NCBI GenBank assembly: GCA_020061585.1
Contig: JAGUXX010000317.1
Location: 1-50,090, forward strand
DNA from: Betaproteobacteria bacterium
GTDB taxonomy: Bacteria > Pseudomonadota > Gammaproteobacteria > Burkholderiales > Thiobacillaceae
Reading direction: 5' to 3'
Length of the DNA: 50,090 nt
Each line of letters begins with the position of its first letter. Position 1 is the stretch's first letter. Under the pieces are notes generated by a model. That model saw only the letters and a program-made list of their open reading frames with translations. It was not told the DNA's origin and searched no databases. Below are positions 41,561 through 50,090 of this stretch, in pieces. A program made the position numbers and the translations under genes.

Positions 41561-41721
41561 ATGTCGTGTGGCGCCGCCAAAATCCGGCGGGCAGCCTGTC
41601 GGAACGGCCATGCTGGCCTACAATCCCGCGGCAGTTCGAAGTGAACAATCCAATCTTGGATGCTGGATTCGCGGCGCGGCCAAACGCGAATCGCGCGTCC
41701 TTTTCACTGGGGATTCAGGTC

Positions 41722-42909
41722 ATGGAATTGAAACGTATCGTGCTCGGCGTAACCGGTGGCGTCGCCGCCTACAAGGCCGCCGAATTGACGCGATTGCTGG
41801 TGAAAAGCGGTATAGACGTGCAAGTGGTGTGTACCCGCGCGGCGCTGCATTTTGTCGGCGCGGCGACTTTTCAGGCCTTGACCGGGCATCCGGTATTCAC
41901 CGATCTATGGGATGAACGGGTCGATAACGGCATGGCGCATATCGACCTGAGCCGTGGCGCGGATGCCATCGTGGTGGCGCCTGCTTCCGCCGATTTTCTC
42001 GCCAAACTGGCGCAGGGACGCGCCGATGACCTGCTGTCGACGTTGTGTCTGGCGCGCGATTGCCCGTTGCTGGTGGCGCCGGCCATGAACCGGCAGATGT
42101 GGGAAAACCCGGCCACCGAACGCAATCTGGCGCAGTTGTCGCTGGATCAGGTCAACGTGCTGGGGCCGGACAGCGGCGAGCAGGCCTGCGGCGAAACCGG
42201 CTTTGGCCGCATGCTGGAGCCGGAGACGCTGCTCGAAGCCATCGTCGCCCGCTTCCAGCCGAAGCGCTTGAACGGCCTGAAGGTGCTGGTGACCGCCGGG
42301 CCGACCTTCGAGGCGATCGACGCGGTGCGCGGCATCACCAATTCCAGTTCCGGCAAGATGGGCTACGCGGTGGCGCGCGCGGCGCTGGAAGCCGGCGCCG
42401 AAGTGACGCTGGTTTCCGGTCCGACTTGTCTGTCGCCGCCACGCGCGGCGCGGTTGATTTCGGTGCTGAGCACCCAGCAGATGCTGGCGGCGGTCGAACA
42501 GGCGGCGGATGCCGCCGACATTTTCATCAGTGTCGCGGCGGTATCGGACTATTACGTTCTGAATCCGAGCGAACAGAAGATCAAGAAGGACGCGCACATT
42601 CTGACCCTGGAACTGGCGCCCAACCCGGATATCCTGGCCAACATCAGCAGTCGGCAGAAGCCGCCGTTCTGCGTCGGGTTCGCCGCCGAGAGCGAGAATC
42701 TGGAGGAGTACGCCGAGTTGAAACGGCGCCGCAAACATCTGCCGCTGATCGTCGCCAACGATGTCAAGGACGCGCTCGGCGCGGATGACGCGCAACTGAT
42801 CCTGCTCGACGAGGCCGGCCGGCATGTGCTGGAAAAGGCCGACAAGCTGACCCAGGCGCGGCGCCTGATCGCGCATATCGCGCAGCTTTACAACACGCAT
42901 TACCAATGA
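41722..42909 (+). CDS. coaBC: Bifunctional CoaBC (phosphopantothenoylcysteine synthetase/decarboxylase)
   Basis: CoaBC makes 4'-phosphopantetheine from 4'-phosphopantothenate and cysteine on the way to coenzyme A. The 395 residues start at ATG 41722 (MELKRIVLGVTGG), where the conserved flavoprotein CoaC domain begins. The decarboxylase half shows GVAAYKAAEL, the active-site His in MAHIDLSR, and PAMNRQMWENPAT. The synthetase half shows VTAGPTFEAIDAVRGITNSSSGKMG and later the KIKKD motif with the conserved lysine. Upstream in-frame codons are not conserved sequence. It is followed by dut, a common pairing in proteobacteria. Confidence 0.97.
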   Translation: MELKRIVLGVTGGVAAYKAAELTRLLVKSGIDVQVVCTRAALHFVGAATFQALTGHPVFTDLWDERVDNGMAHIDLSRGADAIVVAPASADFLAKLAQGRADDLLSTLCLARDCPLLVAPAMNRQMWENPATERNLAQLSLDQVNVLGPDSGEQACGETGFGRMLEPETLLEAIVARFQPKRLNGLKVLVTAGPTFEAIDAVRGITNSSSGKMGYAVARAALEAGAEVTLVSGPTCLSPPRAARLISVLSTQQMLAAVEQAADAADIFISVAAVSDYYVLNPSEQKIKKDAHILTLELAPNPDILANISSRQKPPFCVGFAAESENLEEYAELKRRRKHLPLIVANDVKDALGADDAQLILLDEAGRHVLEKADKLTQARRLIAHIAQLYNTHYQ

Positions 42910-42932
42910 AGCAAAATGGCTGCTCCGCTCCT

Positions 42933-42998
42933 GTCATTCCGGCGCAGGCCGGAATCCAGGACGTTGGCGCGCTGGACCCCGGCATGCGCCGGGGTGAC
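42933..42998. repeat. Palindromic intergenic repeat, type 2 variant (coaBC-dut gap)
   Basis: GTCATTCCGGCGCAGGCCGG and, inverted, CCGGCATGCGCCGGGGTGAC flank a short spacer. The structure is like the element at 7956, with changed arms (CCGG in place of CCCG). It fills most of the gap between coaBC and dut. Confidence 0.8.
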
Positions 42999-43015
42999 GA
43001 ACTTACGGAGTCTGC

Positions 43016-43462
43016 ATGCACGTCGATCTGAAAATCCTGGACGAACGCGTCCGCGAGCAATTGCCGCATTACGCCACCCCCGGCAGCGCCGGACTCGACC
43101 TGCGCGCCTGCCTGGATCAGGCGCTAGTGCTCAATCCAGGCGAAACCGTGTTGATTCCCACCGGCCTGGCGATGCATATCGCCGATGCCGGCTATGCCGC
43201 GATGCTTTTGCCGCGTTCCGGTCTGGGGCATAAGCATGGCGTGGTGCTGGGCAATCTGGTCGGCCTGATCGACTCCGATTACCAGGGTCAGTTGCTGGTG
43301 TCGGTGTGGAACCGCGGCCAGACGGCGTTCACCATCCAGCCGTTCGAGCGCATCGCGCAACTGGTCATCGTGCCGGTGGTGCAGGCGCAGTTCAACCTGG
43401 TGGACGATTTCGACGCCAGCCATCGCGGCGAGGGCGGTTTCGGCAGCACCGGCAAGCACTGA
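43016..43462 (+). CDS. dut: Deoxyuridine 5'-triphosphate nucleotidohydrolase (dUTPase)
   Basis: This 148-residue trimeric dUTPase keeps uracil out of DNA and supplies dUMP. All five motifs are visible: [46 protein letters not shown] and the C-terminal [12 protein letters not shown]. The start is ATG 43016, where family similarity begins, with CGGAG upstream. It lies between coaBC and a sodium/solute symporter, flanked on both sides by palindromic repeats. Confidence 0.98.
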   Translation: MHVDLKILDERVREQLPHYATPGSAGLDLRACLDQALVLNPGETVLIPTGLAMHIADAGYAAMLLPRSGLGHKHGVVLGNLVGLIDSDYQGQLLVSVWNRGQTAFTIQPFERIAQLVIVPVVQAQFNLVDDFDASHRGEGGFGSTGKH

Positions 43463-43487
43463 GATGCGGTGGACAGGTTGTCTGGAC

Positions 43488-43543
43488 GTAGGGTGCGCCA
43501 TGCGCACCGGTCAACGCCAAAAGGTGCGCACGGCGCACCCTAC
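43488..43543. repeat. Palindromic intergenic repeat, type 1 (after dut)
   Basis: This is the third copy of the GTAGGGTGCGCCATGCGCAC family, with the inverted arm GGTGCGCACGGCGCACCCTA. It lies between dut and the symporter gene, 34 kb from the two copies in the cbb operon, which shows that the family is dispersed in the genome. Confidence 0.9.
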
Positions 43544-43569
43544 GATGCTTTGCTAAGCCGCCCGCGGCC

Positions 43570-45486
43570 ATGAAGCCCGGCTACCTGAACAAGCTGTTCC
43601 GCTACTACAGCCTGTACACCGGCGCCTTCGTGTTTTTCCTGTTCGCGTTGGCGGTGGCCGAGTTCATGGGCACGCCGGAACGCTGGATCGGCTGGATCTT
43701 CATGGCGGCGACGGTCGGGCTGTACGCGGCGATCGGCTTTTTCAGCCGCACCTCGGATGTCGACGAGTATTACGTCGCCGGGCGACGCGTGCCGGCGGTG
43801 TACAACGGCATGGCCACCGGCGCCGACTGGATGAGCGCGGCGTCGTTCATCGGTCTGGCCGGCACGCTGTACCAGAAGGGTTATGACGGCCTGGCCTTCG
43901 TCATGGGCTGGACCGGCGGCTATGTGCTGGTGGCGCTGTTCCTGGCGCCATACTTGCGCAAGTTCGGCCAGTTCACCATTCCCGATTTCATCGCCGCCCG
44001 CTATGGCGGCGACGCTGCCGGCAATCTGGCGCGCGGTATCGCGGTCGGCGGCGTGATCCTGGCGTCATTCACCTATGTCACGGCGCAGGTGTTCGGAGTC
44101 GGCATCATCACCAGCCGATTTCTCGGCATCACGTTTGAAACCGGGGTGTTCGTCGGTCTCGCCGGCATCCTGGTGTGCTCGTTCCTGGGCGGCATGCGCG
44201 CGGTGACCTGGACCCAGGTCGCGCAATACATCGTGCTGATCATCGCCTATCTGGTGCCGGTGGTGTTCCTGTCCTACAAGATGACCAGCGTGCCGGTGCC
44301 GCAACTGGTCTATGGCGAGGTGCTGCAGAAACTGGATCATCGCGAACAGGAGCTGCTGGCCGACCCCGCCCAGCAGCGCGTGCGCGATGCCTATGCCGAG
44401 CGAGCGCGGGATTTGCAGCGGCAATTGAGCGAGCAGCCGGCCGCATCGCCAGGCGAGCGCGAGCGCTTGCAACGCGAGCTGCAAGCCGCGCGCCACAGCG
44501 CCCAGCCGGCCTACCCGCATACCGAGGCGTTTCCCGGCGAAACCGAGGCGGAGCGCAATACCGCGCGCTTGAATTTCCTTGCCTTGACCTTGTGTCTGAT
44601 GGTCGGCACCGCCGCTTTGCCGCACATCCTGATGCGCTACTACACCACGCCATCGGTGCGTGAGGCGCGCAATTCGGTGTTCTGGTCGCTGTTCTTCATT
44701 TCCCTGCTGTATCTCACCGCGCCGGCCTACGCGGTGTTCGCCAAATACGAGGTGTACAGCAATGTCATCGGCACGGCGATCGCCGAATTGCCGGCCTGGG
44801 TCGCGTCCTGGGCCAAACTCGGCATGGTGGCGGTGGAAGACATCAACGGCGACGGCATCCTGCAATTGGCGGAGTTGACCCTCAACCCGGATGTCATCGT
44901 GCTGGCGACCCCGGAGATCGCCGGCCTGCCCTATGTGGTGGCGGGATTGGTGGCGGCCGGCGGATTGGCGGCGGCGCTGTCGACCGCCGACGGCCTGCTG
45001 CTGACCATCGCCAACGCACTGTCGCACGACGTGTATTACAAGATCATCAATCCCGCCGCATCCACGCGCCGGCGCATCGCCATTTCCAAAGCGCTGCTGT
45101 TGTTCGTCGCGGTGGCCGCCGCGTGGGTCGCGTCGTTGCGTCCGGACACCATACTGTCGATGGTGGCCTGGGCGTTCTCGATCGCCGGCGCCTGTTTTTT
45201 CCCGGCCCTGGTGCTGGGTATTTTCTGGCCGCGCGCCTCGCGCGCCGGGGCCATCGCCGGCATGCTTTGCGGCCTGGGGGTGACGCTTTACTACCTGTTG
45301 GGGGTCAAGTTCTTCGGCATGCAGAAATGGTTCGGCATCAGCGATATCTCGGCCGGGGTATTCGGCCTGGCCGCCGGTTTCCTGGCCACCATTGCGGTCA
45401 GCCTGCTCAGCCGTCCGCCGGATGCGGCCACCCGGGCGCTGATCGAGTCGGTGCGCTTTCCCGGCAGAAACCGAGACCACGCGTAA
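43570..45486 (+). CDS. Sodium:solute symporter (SSS family, VC_2705-like)
   Basis: This 638-residue inner-membrane transporter of the SSS family probably imports a small carboxylate such as acetate, driven by sodium. The start is ATG 43570. The early motif DVDEYYVAGRRVPAVYNGMATGADWMSAASFIG (in pieces) is characteristic. Two soluble insertions stand out. The first, at about residues 240-330, is a charged, coiled-coil-like stretch (REQELLADPAQQRVRDAYAE and onward). The second is an EF-hand-like loop at residues 424-436 (DINGDGILQLAEL). The related family in Vibrio and Pseudomonas is long as well. The substrate is not determined by sequence. Confidence 0.88.
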   Translation: MKPGYLNKLFRYYSLYTGAFVFFLFALAVAEFMGTPERWIGWIFMAATVGLYAAIGFFSRTSDVDEYYVAGRRVPAVYNGMATGADWMSAASFIGLAGTLYQKGYDGLAFVMGWTGGYVLVALFLAPYLRKFGQFTIPDFIAARYGGDAAGNLARGIAVGGVILASFTYVTAQVFGVGIITSRFLGITFETGVFVGLAGILVCSFLGGMRAVTWTQVAQYIVLIIAYLVPVVFLSYKMTSVPVPQLVYGEVLQKLDHREQELLADPAQQRVRDAYAERARDLQRQLSEQPAASPGERERLQRELQAARHSAQPAYPHTEAFPGETEAERNTARLNFLALTLCLMVGTAALPHILMRYYTTPSVREARNSVFWSLFFISLLYLTAPAYAVFAKYEVYSNVIGTAIAELPAWVASWAKLGMVAVEDINGDGILQLAELTLNPDVIVLATPEIAGLPYVVAGLVAAGGLAAALSTADGLLLTIANALSHDVYYKIINPAASTRRRIAISKALLLFVAVAAAWVASLRPDTILSMVAWAFSIAGACFFPALVLGIFWPRASRAGAIAGMLCGLGVTLYYLLGVKFFGMQKWFGISDISAGVFGLAAGFLATIAVSLLSRPPDAATRALIESVRFPGRNRDHA

Positions 45487-45534
45487 CGGCGGTCGGGTCC
45501 GGTAGAATGCGGCGGTCCATTTTTCGAGCACACC

Positions 45535-46617
45535 ATGTCCGCCCTCAAGAACGACACCTTTCTTCGCGCCCTGCTGCGTCAGCCCACCGATTACACGCCG
45601 ACCTGGCTGATGCGTCAGGCCGGTCGCTATCTGCCCGAGTACTGCGCCACCCGCGCCCGCGCCGGCAGCTTCCTGAATCTGTGCAAATCGCCGACGCTGG
45701 CCACCGAGGTCACGCTGCAACCGCTGGCGCGCTACAACCTGGACGCGGCGATTCTGTTCTCCGACATCCTGACGGTGCCGGACGCGATGGGTTTAGGGCT
45801 GTATTTCGCGGAAGGCGAAGGCCCCAAGTTCGAGCGGCCGCTGCGCGAGGAATGGGCGATCCGCAATCTGCAAGCGCCCAATCCGCATGACCACCTGCGC
45901 TATGTGATCGACGCGGTAGCCGAGATTCGCAAGTCTCTGGATGGATCGGTGCCGCTGATCGGCTTCTCCGGCAGCCCGTTCACCTTGTCCTGCTACATGA
46001 TCGAAGGCCAGGGCAGCGACAGCTACACCCAGGTCAAGAAGATGATCTACGGCCGGCCGGACCTGATGCATCACATCCTGGAGGTGACCACCCGCGCGGT
46101 GATCGATTACCTGAACGCCCAGATCGAAGCCGGCGCGCAGGCGGTGATGGTGTTCGATTCCTGGGGCGGCATGCTGTCCCAGGCGGCGTATCTGGAATTC
46201 TCCCTGCCCTACATGGCGCGCATCATGGCCGAGCTGACCCGCGAACGCGAAGGCCGCACGGTGCCGCGTATCGTGTTCACCAAGGGCGGTGGCCTGTGGC
46301 TGGAACAGATCGCCGCTTGCGGCGCCGATGCGGTGGGCCTGGACTGGAGCATCGACATCGGCGATGCGCGGCGGCGCGTCGGAGAGGGTTCTGGCAAAAA
46401 CTGTGTGGCGCTGCAAGGCAACATGGACCCCAGCATCCTGCTGACCACGCCGGAAGCCGTGGCCAAGGAAGCCGAGGCGGTGCTGGCCAGTTATGGCGCG
46501 GGTTCCGGCCATGTCTTCAATCTGGGCCACGGCATTTCCCAGTTCACCCCGCCGGAGAATGTGTCGGTGCTGGTCGAGACGGTGCGCGACAAGAGCCGGG
46601 CGTATCACGCGGCATAG
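45535..46617 (+). CDS. hemE: Uroporphyrinogen decarboxylase
   Basis: HemE converts uroporphyrinogen III to coproporphyrinogen III in heme synthesis, which this cytochrome-rich organism needs. The 360 residues start at ATG 45535. The N-terminal signature [15 protein letters not shown] carries the conserved arginines, and [16 protein letters not shown] carries the catalytic Asp. [16 protein letters not shown] and [15 protein letters not shown] are also conserved. It lies 48 bp after the symporter gene and converges on msbA. Confidence 0.98.
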   Translation: MSALKNDTFLRALLRQPTDYTPTWLMRQAGRYLPEYCATRARAGSFLNLCKSPTLATEVTLQPLARYNLDAAILFSDILTVPDAMGLGLYFAEGEGPKFERPLREEWAIRNLQAPNPHDHLRYVIDAVAEIRKSLDGSVPLIGFSGSPFTLSCYMIEGQGSDSYTQVKKMIYGRPDLMHHILEVTTRAVIDYLNAQIEAGAQAVMVFDSWGGMLSQAAYLEFSLPYMARIMAELTREREGRTVPRIVFTKGGGLWLEQIAACGADAVGLDWSIDIGDARRRVGEGSGKNCVALQGNMDPSILLTTPEAVAKEAEAVLASYGAGSGHVFNLGHGISQFTPPENVSVLVETVRDKSRAYHAA

Positions 46618-46656
46618 TCGGAATTTGGCGCAATACGCCGTAACAGGCCCCGCGCT

Positions 46657-48393
46657 TCAAGCCGCCTCGTGAAACTGCATCTGATGCAGCCGCGCATACG
46701 CGCCTGACTTGCTCAGCAGTTCGGCATGCGTGCCGATTTCGATGATGCGGCCCTGGTCCATGACCACGATGCGATCGGCATTTTCGATGGTCGACAGCCG
46801 GTGGGCGATGACCAGCGTGGTGCGACCCCGCATCAGGTTTTCCAGCGCGGCCTGGACATGGCGTTCCGACTCGGTGTCCAGCGCCGAGGTGGCTTCATCC
46901 AGAATCAGGATCGGCGCATCTTTCAGCAAGGCCCGGGCGATGGCCAGGCGCTGGCGTTGGCCGCCGGACAGCTTGACGCCGTTTTCGCCGATCAACGTAT
47001 CGAATCCCAGCGGCATGGCTTCGATGAATTCCAGCGCATGCGCCGCCGCGGCGGCCCGGCGTATCGCTTCCGGCGTGGCGGTGGCGAGGCGTCCATAAGC
47101 GATATTTGCGGCGACGCTGTCATTGAACAGCGTCACATCTTGTGAGACCAGCGCGATGTTGGCGCGCAGATCGGCCAGCTTGATGTCATCCAGCGGCGTG
47201 CCGTCGAGCAGAATGCGGCCGGCGGTCGGGCTGTAGAAGCGCGGCAGCAGGTTGACCAGACTGGTCTTGCCGCTGCCGGAGGCGCCGACCAGTGCCAGCG
47301 TTTCACCGGCGCGGACGGTCAGCTCGACGCCATCGACCGCCGGCTTTGGTTTGCCGGGATAGGCCAGGCTGACCTGTTCGAAACCGATTTCGCCGCGCGC
47401 CCGTTGCAGCCGCTGCAGACCGTTATCGATCTCGCTGTCCTGGTCGAGCAGGGCGAACACCGCCTCGGCGGCAGCCAGGCCGCGTTGCAATTGCGGCAGG
47501 ATGTTGGACAGATTCTTGATCGGCGACGACAGCATCAACATCGCCACCATGTACGAAACGAAGCCGCCGACCGTGGTTTCATTGGTCGAGGCCTGCTGGG
47601 TGGCGATGTAGACGATGACCGCCAGGGCGATGGCGGCCAGCAACTGCAGCAGCGGGCCGTGCGCGTTCGAAGCGACGGTCTGCTTCATGGCGAAGCGGCG
47701 GGCGCGCTGAATGGCGTTGCCGAACCGCCGCTGCTCATAGCTGGCGCCATCAAACACCTTGACCAGCTTGTGCGCGCCGATGCTCTCTTCCAGGACATGG
47801 GTGATGTCGCCGACGTTTTTCTGCATTTCCCGGCTGGTGTAACGCAGCCGGCGACTAGCGATCTTGATGATCCAGATCGACACCGGCACGATGGCCAAAG
47901 TGACCAGGGTCAGCTTCCAGTTCAACCACAGCAGCCAGCCCATCAGCCCGACGATGGACAAGGAGTCGCGCACCAGCGAGGTCACCACGCTGGTGGCCGA
48001 GGCGGTGACCTGGGTGACGTTGAACGCGACGGTCGCCACCAACTGGCCTTTGGCCTTGTCATCGTAGAACGCGGTCGGCTGGGTCAGCAGCTTGTCGAAC
48101 ATCTCGGCGCGCAAATCCATCACCAGGCGCTGGCCGACATAGGCCATGGCGTAGCCGGAGATGAACATCAGCATGCCTCGCACCGCGAACAGCGCCACCA
48201 GCGCGTAGGGCGCCCAGCGAATCACGGCGCTATCCTTCTCGACGAAGCTGCCGTCGAGCAGCGGTTTCATCAATGCCGGCAGTATCGGCTCGGTCGCGGC
48301 GAGCAGGATCATCGTCAAAATGGCGACGCTGAACATGCGCCAGTGCGGGCGAACATACGACAACAAACGGAGATACAGGGTTCGGCTATCCAT
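46657..48393 (-). CDS. msbA: ABC lipid A / lipid exporter MsbA
   Basis: This half-size ABC exporter flips lipid A-core across the inner membrane as a homodimer. The start ATG 48393 (MDSRTLYLRLLSYVRPHW) is chosen because family similarity begins there; an earlier frame (to 48456) adds 21 unlikely residues. Six membrane segments are followed by the ATPase domain with Walker A GASGSGKTS, Q-loop VSQDV, signature LSGGQRQRLAIARALL, Walker B ILILDEATSALD and switch AHRLST. All catalytic residues are intact. The 578 residues are the usual length. It is on the minus strand, divergent from the zapB-like gene. Confidence 0.95.
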   Translation of the reverse strand: MDSRTLYLRLLSYVRPHWRMFSVAILTMILLAATEPILPALMKPLLDGSFVEKDSAVIRWAPYALVALFAVRGMLMFISGYAMAYVGQRLVMDLRAEMFDKLLTQPTAFYDDKAKGQLVATVAFNVTQVTASATSVVTSLVRDSLSIVGLMGWLLWLNWKLTLVTLAIVPVSIWIIKIASRRLRYTSREMQKNVGDITHVLEESIGAHKLVKVFDGASYEQRRFGNAIQRARRFAMKQTVASNAHGPLLQLLAAIALAVIVYIATQQASTNETTVGGFVSYMVAMLMLSSPIKNLSNILPQLQRGLAAAEAVFALLDQDSEIDNGLQRLQRARGEIGFEQVSLAYPGKPKPAVDGVELTVRAGETLALVGASGSGKTSLVNLLPRFYSPTAGRILLDGTPLDDIKLADLRANIALVSQDVTLFNDSVAANIAYGRLATATPEAIRRAAAAAHALEFIEAMPLGFDTLIGENGVKLSGGQRQRLAIARALLKDAPILILDEATSALDTESERHVQAALENLMRGRTTLVIAHRLSTIENADRIVVMDQGRIIEIGTHAELLSKSGAYARLHQMQFHEAA

Positions 48394-48469
48394 GGTGGCG
48401 ACTGGGCGTCTGCGGGGTTTGTGAAATCGCGTGTTGACTCGGGAAAATGCCGGCAATTATAGTGCGGGC

Positions 48470-48661
48470 ATGCAAGCCGAACTCGACGCTCTGGAAACCA
48501 AGCTCGCTCTGATGTTGGAGCGCTATCAATCCATGTGCGATGAAACGCTCAGACTCCGACAACAGGTCATCGCGCTGGAGACTTCGAACAAGCAGTTGAA
48601 CGACAAGCTCGAGGCCGCCCGCGCCCGCGCCGAAGCGCTGTACAACCAGATTCCCGACTGA
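48470..48661 (+). CDS. Small coiled-coil cell-division-type protein (ZapB-like, TIGR02449-type)
   Basis: This 63-residue, highly charged, all-helical protein starts at ATG 48470 (MQAELDALETKLALMLERYQ). Heptads run through the whole sequence (LRQQVIALETSNKQLNDKLEAARARAEALYNQI in pieces). It lies 26 bp before zapA in the same direction. This small-coiled-coil/zapA/6S RNA arrangement is widespread in proteobacteria, where the protein is annotated as TIGR02449 or ZapB-like. It probably helps cross-link FtsZ through ZapA. Confidence 0.88.
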   Translation: MQAELDALETKLALMLERYQSMCDETLRLRQQVIALETSNKQLNDKLEAARARAEALYNQIPD

Positions 48662-48687
48662 ATGATCTTTGCCCCGAGGTTGATCGC

Positions 48688-48993
48688 ATGGCCAACAATG
48701 TAAGCCTTGATGTCGCCATCATGGGCAGGGAATTCCGGGTTGCCTGTCCGGAAGAGGAACGTGAGGGCCTGTTGCAGGCGGTTGCCTTCCTGGACCGCAA
48801 GATGCGCGAGATCCGCGACAGCGGCAAAGTCATCGGCCTGGAGCGCATCGCCATCATGGCGGCGATCAACATCACCCATGACTATCTCAGCTCGAAGCCG
48901 ATCGAACCCGATATGCGCGAGCACCGCCAGCGTATCGAGCAGATGGCGAAGCTGCTTGATCAGGCCATGACTTCTCAAGATAATCTGTTCTGA
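48688..48993 (+). CDS. zapA: Cell division protein ZapA
   Basis: ZapA binds and bundles FtsZ polymers at the division site. The 101 residues start at ATG 48688. The N-terminal FtsZ-binding strand region is VSLDVAIMGREFRVACPEEEREGLLQAVAFLD (in pieces), followed by a helix with KMREIRDSGKVIGLERIAIMAAINITHDYL and a C-terminal coiled coil. It is followed immediately by the 6S RNA gene, the standard order. Confidence 0.95.
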   Translation: MANNVSLDVAIMGREFRVACPEEEREGLLQAVAFLDRKMREIRDSGKVIGLERIAIMAAINITHDYLSSKPIEPDMREHRQRIEQMAKLLDQAMTSQDNLF

Positions 48994-49009
48994 CTTGTTT
49001 TGAGTCTTC

Positions 49010-49197
49010 AATCTCCCTGCTGCGTTCGCGAGGACTGTCAATTCTTTGAACCGATAAGCTTTTGCTTAAGGTCGCGGTAATCGCCCGCTGGTGTGCGCGT
49101 GGCATTATGTCCATGTACCCGAGGCGGTCGTGCCATGGCCGAACTTGGACCCCTGGGTTCAAGATCGCGGTTCGGACGGCGCAAGCGGGGAGACCCC
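49010..49197 (+). ncRNA. ssrS: 6S RNA
   Basis: 6S RNA binds sigma-70 RNA polymerase by mimicking an open promoter and lowers transcription in stationary phase. The gene has its conserved place between zapA and the cyclo-ligase gene. The ends pair (ATCTCCCTGC near 49011 with GCGGGGAGA near 49186-49193). Recognisable blocks are GTTCGCGAGGACTG and GAACCGATAAG on the 5' side, and GAACTTGGACCCCTGGGTTC followed by GGTTCGGACGGCGC on the 3' side, flanking the central bubble. The length of about 188 nt is normal. The exact ends are approximate. Confidence 0.9.
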
Positions 49198-49218
49198 CTC
49201 CCGCGGTAATTTCAATTC

Positions 49219-49854
49219 ATGACCGATAAAGCCGCGTTGCGCAAACAATTGCGCGCGCGCCGCGCCGCTGTTTCGCCTGAACAACGCCGGATCGCCGGTC
49301 GGCAGTTGGTTCGGCTGGCCTTGCGCCATCGGTTGCTGGCGCGGCGTCGCCGCATCGGTTTCTATATGCCGTCAAAAAACGAGATCGATATCCTGCCCTT
49401 GCTGCGCGCGGCATTGCGCATGGGCGTGGCGTGTTACCTGCCGGTGGTGCCACGGCGCGCCTTGGTCAGCGTCGGACGGCGGGCGCTCTGGTTCAGCCGC
49501 ATCGATGGCCAGGCCGCCGATCTGGACCCGGGACGCTGGGGCTGGCGCAACAATCGCTACGCCATCCCGGAATACCTGCCGCGTGGGGTACGCAGGGTGC
49601 GCGCCCGGCATTTGGACCTGCTGCTGACCCCGTTGCTTGGCTTTGATCGGCAAGGTTGGCGCATCGGTATGGGCGGTGGCTATTACGACGCCAGCCTGGC
49701 CTTCCTGAAGCGCCGTCGACATTGGCGCGCGCCGCGTCCGATTGGCGTCGCCTATGCCGCGCAGGAAGTCGAGCGGGCGCCGCACGACACATGGGACATA
49801 CCGCTCGACGGGATACTCGACGAGCGCGAGTTCATTCATGCGCGGCGTCCCTGA
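49219..49854 (+). CDS. 5-formyltetrahydrofolate cyclo-ligase
   Basis: This ATP-dependent enzyme (YgfA/Fau type) converts 5-formyl-THF to 5,10-methenyl-THF. The 211 residues start at ATG 49219. Conserved features are the N-terminal KAALRKQLRARR, RIGFYMPSKNEIDILPLL, the folate/ATP site DLLLTPLLGFDRQGWRIGMGGGYYD, and the final PHDTWDIPLDGILDE. It is very arginine-rich. The position right after 6S RNA is the standard gammaproteobacterial and betaproteobacterial arrangement. Confidence 0.95.
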   Translation: MTDKAALRKQLRARRAAVSPEQRRIAGRQLVRLALRHRLLARRRRIGFYMPSKNEIDILPLLRAALRMGVACYLPVVPRRALVSVGRRALWFSRIDGQAADLDPGRWGWRNNRYAIPEYLPRGVRRVRARHLDLLLTPLLGFDRQGWRIGMGGGYYDASLAFLKRRRHWRAPRPIGVAYAAQEVERAPHDTWDIPLDGILDEREFIHARRP

Positions 49855-50090
49855 AACGTTCAAGCGATGCCGGCGATGCCGCAGCCAAGTTGCGCAATGG
49901 CTTGATAGAGATTCGAGATCATGACTCGCCCCACTCCAGGTTTCGGTAGCGCTATTGGATATTCTGGCGCTTCATCTATCCAATGGATTATCTAGTGTGG
50001 TGCTGCACGCTATCCGGCCCATAAAACGGCGGCTTTTTCCGCCATGCGTCGTTGCGGTCCCTTGCCGTATACCCCATACGGCGGCGGGTC
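49855..50090. other. Right-end stretch, possibly the 3' end of a minus-strand gene
   Basis: There is no complete gene here. On the minus strand an open frame enters from the right edge and stops at 50010-50012 (about 26 codons, containing YGVYGKGPQRRMAEKAA). It could be the tail of a gene convergent with the cyclo-ligase but is too short to identify. ATTGGATA and TATCCAAT near 49954-49983 form an 8-bp inverted repeat with a 15-base loop that could end either transcript. Confidence 0.3.

Noticed and set aside
43570-45486. Symporter considered as a bicarbonate transporter because of the autotrophic context
   Set aside because: It belongs to the SSS family (acetate/proline type), not to SbtA or SulP, and it sits among housekeeping genes.
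50010-50090. Minus-strand frame at the right edge considered as a named gene
   Set aside because: Only about 26 codons are visible, which is too little to identify.

Overview
The window looks like chromosomal DNA of a G+C-rich, chemolithoautotrophic proteobacterium, gamma or beta by gene content. Support comes from a form IA RuBisCO operon with the activases CbbQ and CbbO, the alpha-carboxysome scaffold gene csoS2, two CbbR regulators, a SulP transporter beside a gamma-class carbonic anhydrase, and a large sulfur-trafficking and multiheme cytochrome locus. The order zapB-like, zapA, 6S RNA, 5-formyl-THF cyclo-ligase at the right end is typical of gamma- and betaproteobacteria. I cannot name the genus.

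Layout. 1-11 kb is carbon fixation: csoS2 (minus strand, running off the left edge), a divergent cbbR, a P-loop ATPase gene with an in-frame amber codon near its start, a helicase scrap, then the minus-strand operon cbbL-cbbS-cbbQ-cbbO plus a 98-residue protein. Each gap between cbbL, cbbS, cbbQ and cbbO holds a palindromic repeat, and a terminator follows cbbS. 11-18 kb, transcribed away from cbbL, holds two NTPase/TPR gene pairs. They separate cbbL from a second, intact cbbR, and a 63-bp decayed copy of that cbbR's 5' end lies between the pairs. 18.8-26.2 kb holds SulP, gamma carbonic anhydrase, rlhA and glycogen phosphorylase.

26.7-37.8 kb is the most distinctive region: a TusA-like gene, a YeeE/TsuA-type thiosulfate transporter, a second TusA/TsuB-like gene, three small DsrE-like genes, a secreted rhodanese lipoprotein, a pentaheme cytochrome lipoprotein, a small CxC periplasmic protein, a membrane-anchored triheme cytochrome, a porin, and an NtrB/NtrC-like pair. 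Two good sigma-54 promoters (GG-N10-GC) lie ahead of the first sulfur gene and ahead of the CxC-protein/triheme/porin operon. The sigma-54 activator encoded at the end of the locus is the obvious candidate regulator. The whole reads as a regulated system that imports or handles thiosulfate or sulfane sulfur and connects it to envelope electron transfer.

37.8-41.5 kb holds a FecR-like secreted protein, a secreted caspase/EF-hand/SUMF1 fusion and a CsgG-like lipoprotein. 41.7-50 kb is mostly housekeeping: coaBC, dut, a sodium/solute symporter, hemE, msbA, the zapB-like gene, zapA, 6S RNA and the cyclo-ligase. I see no tRNA, rRNA, CRISPR array or intact insertion sequence.
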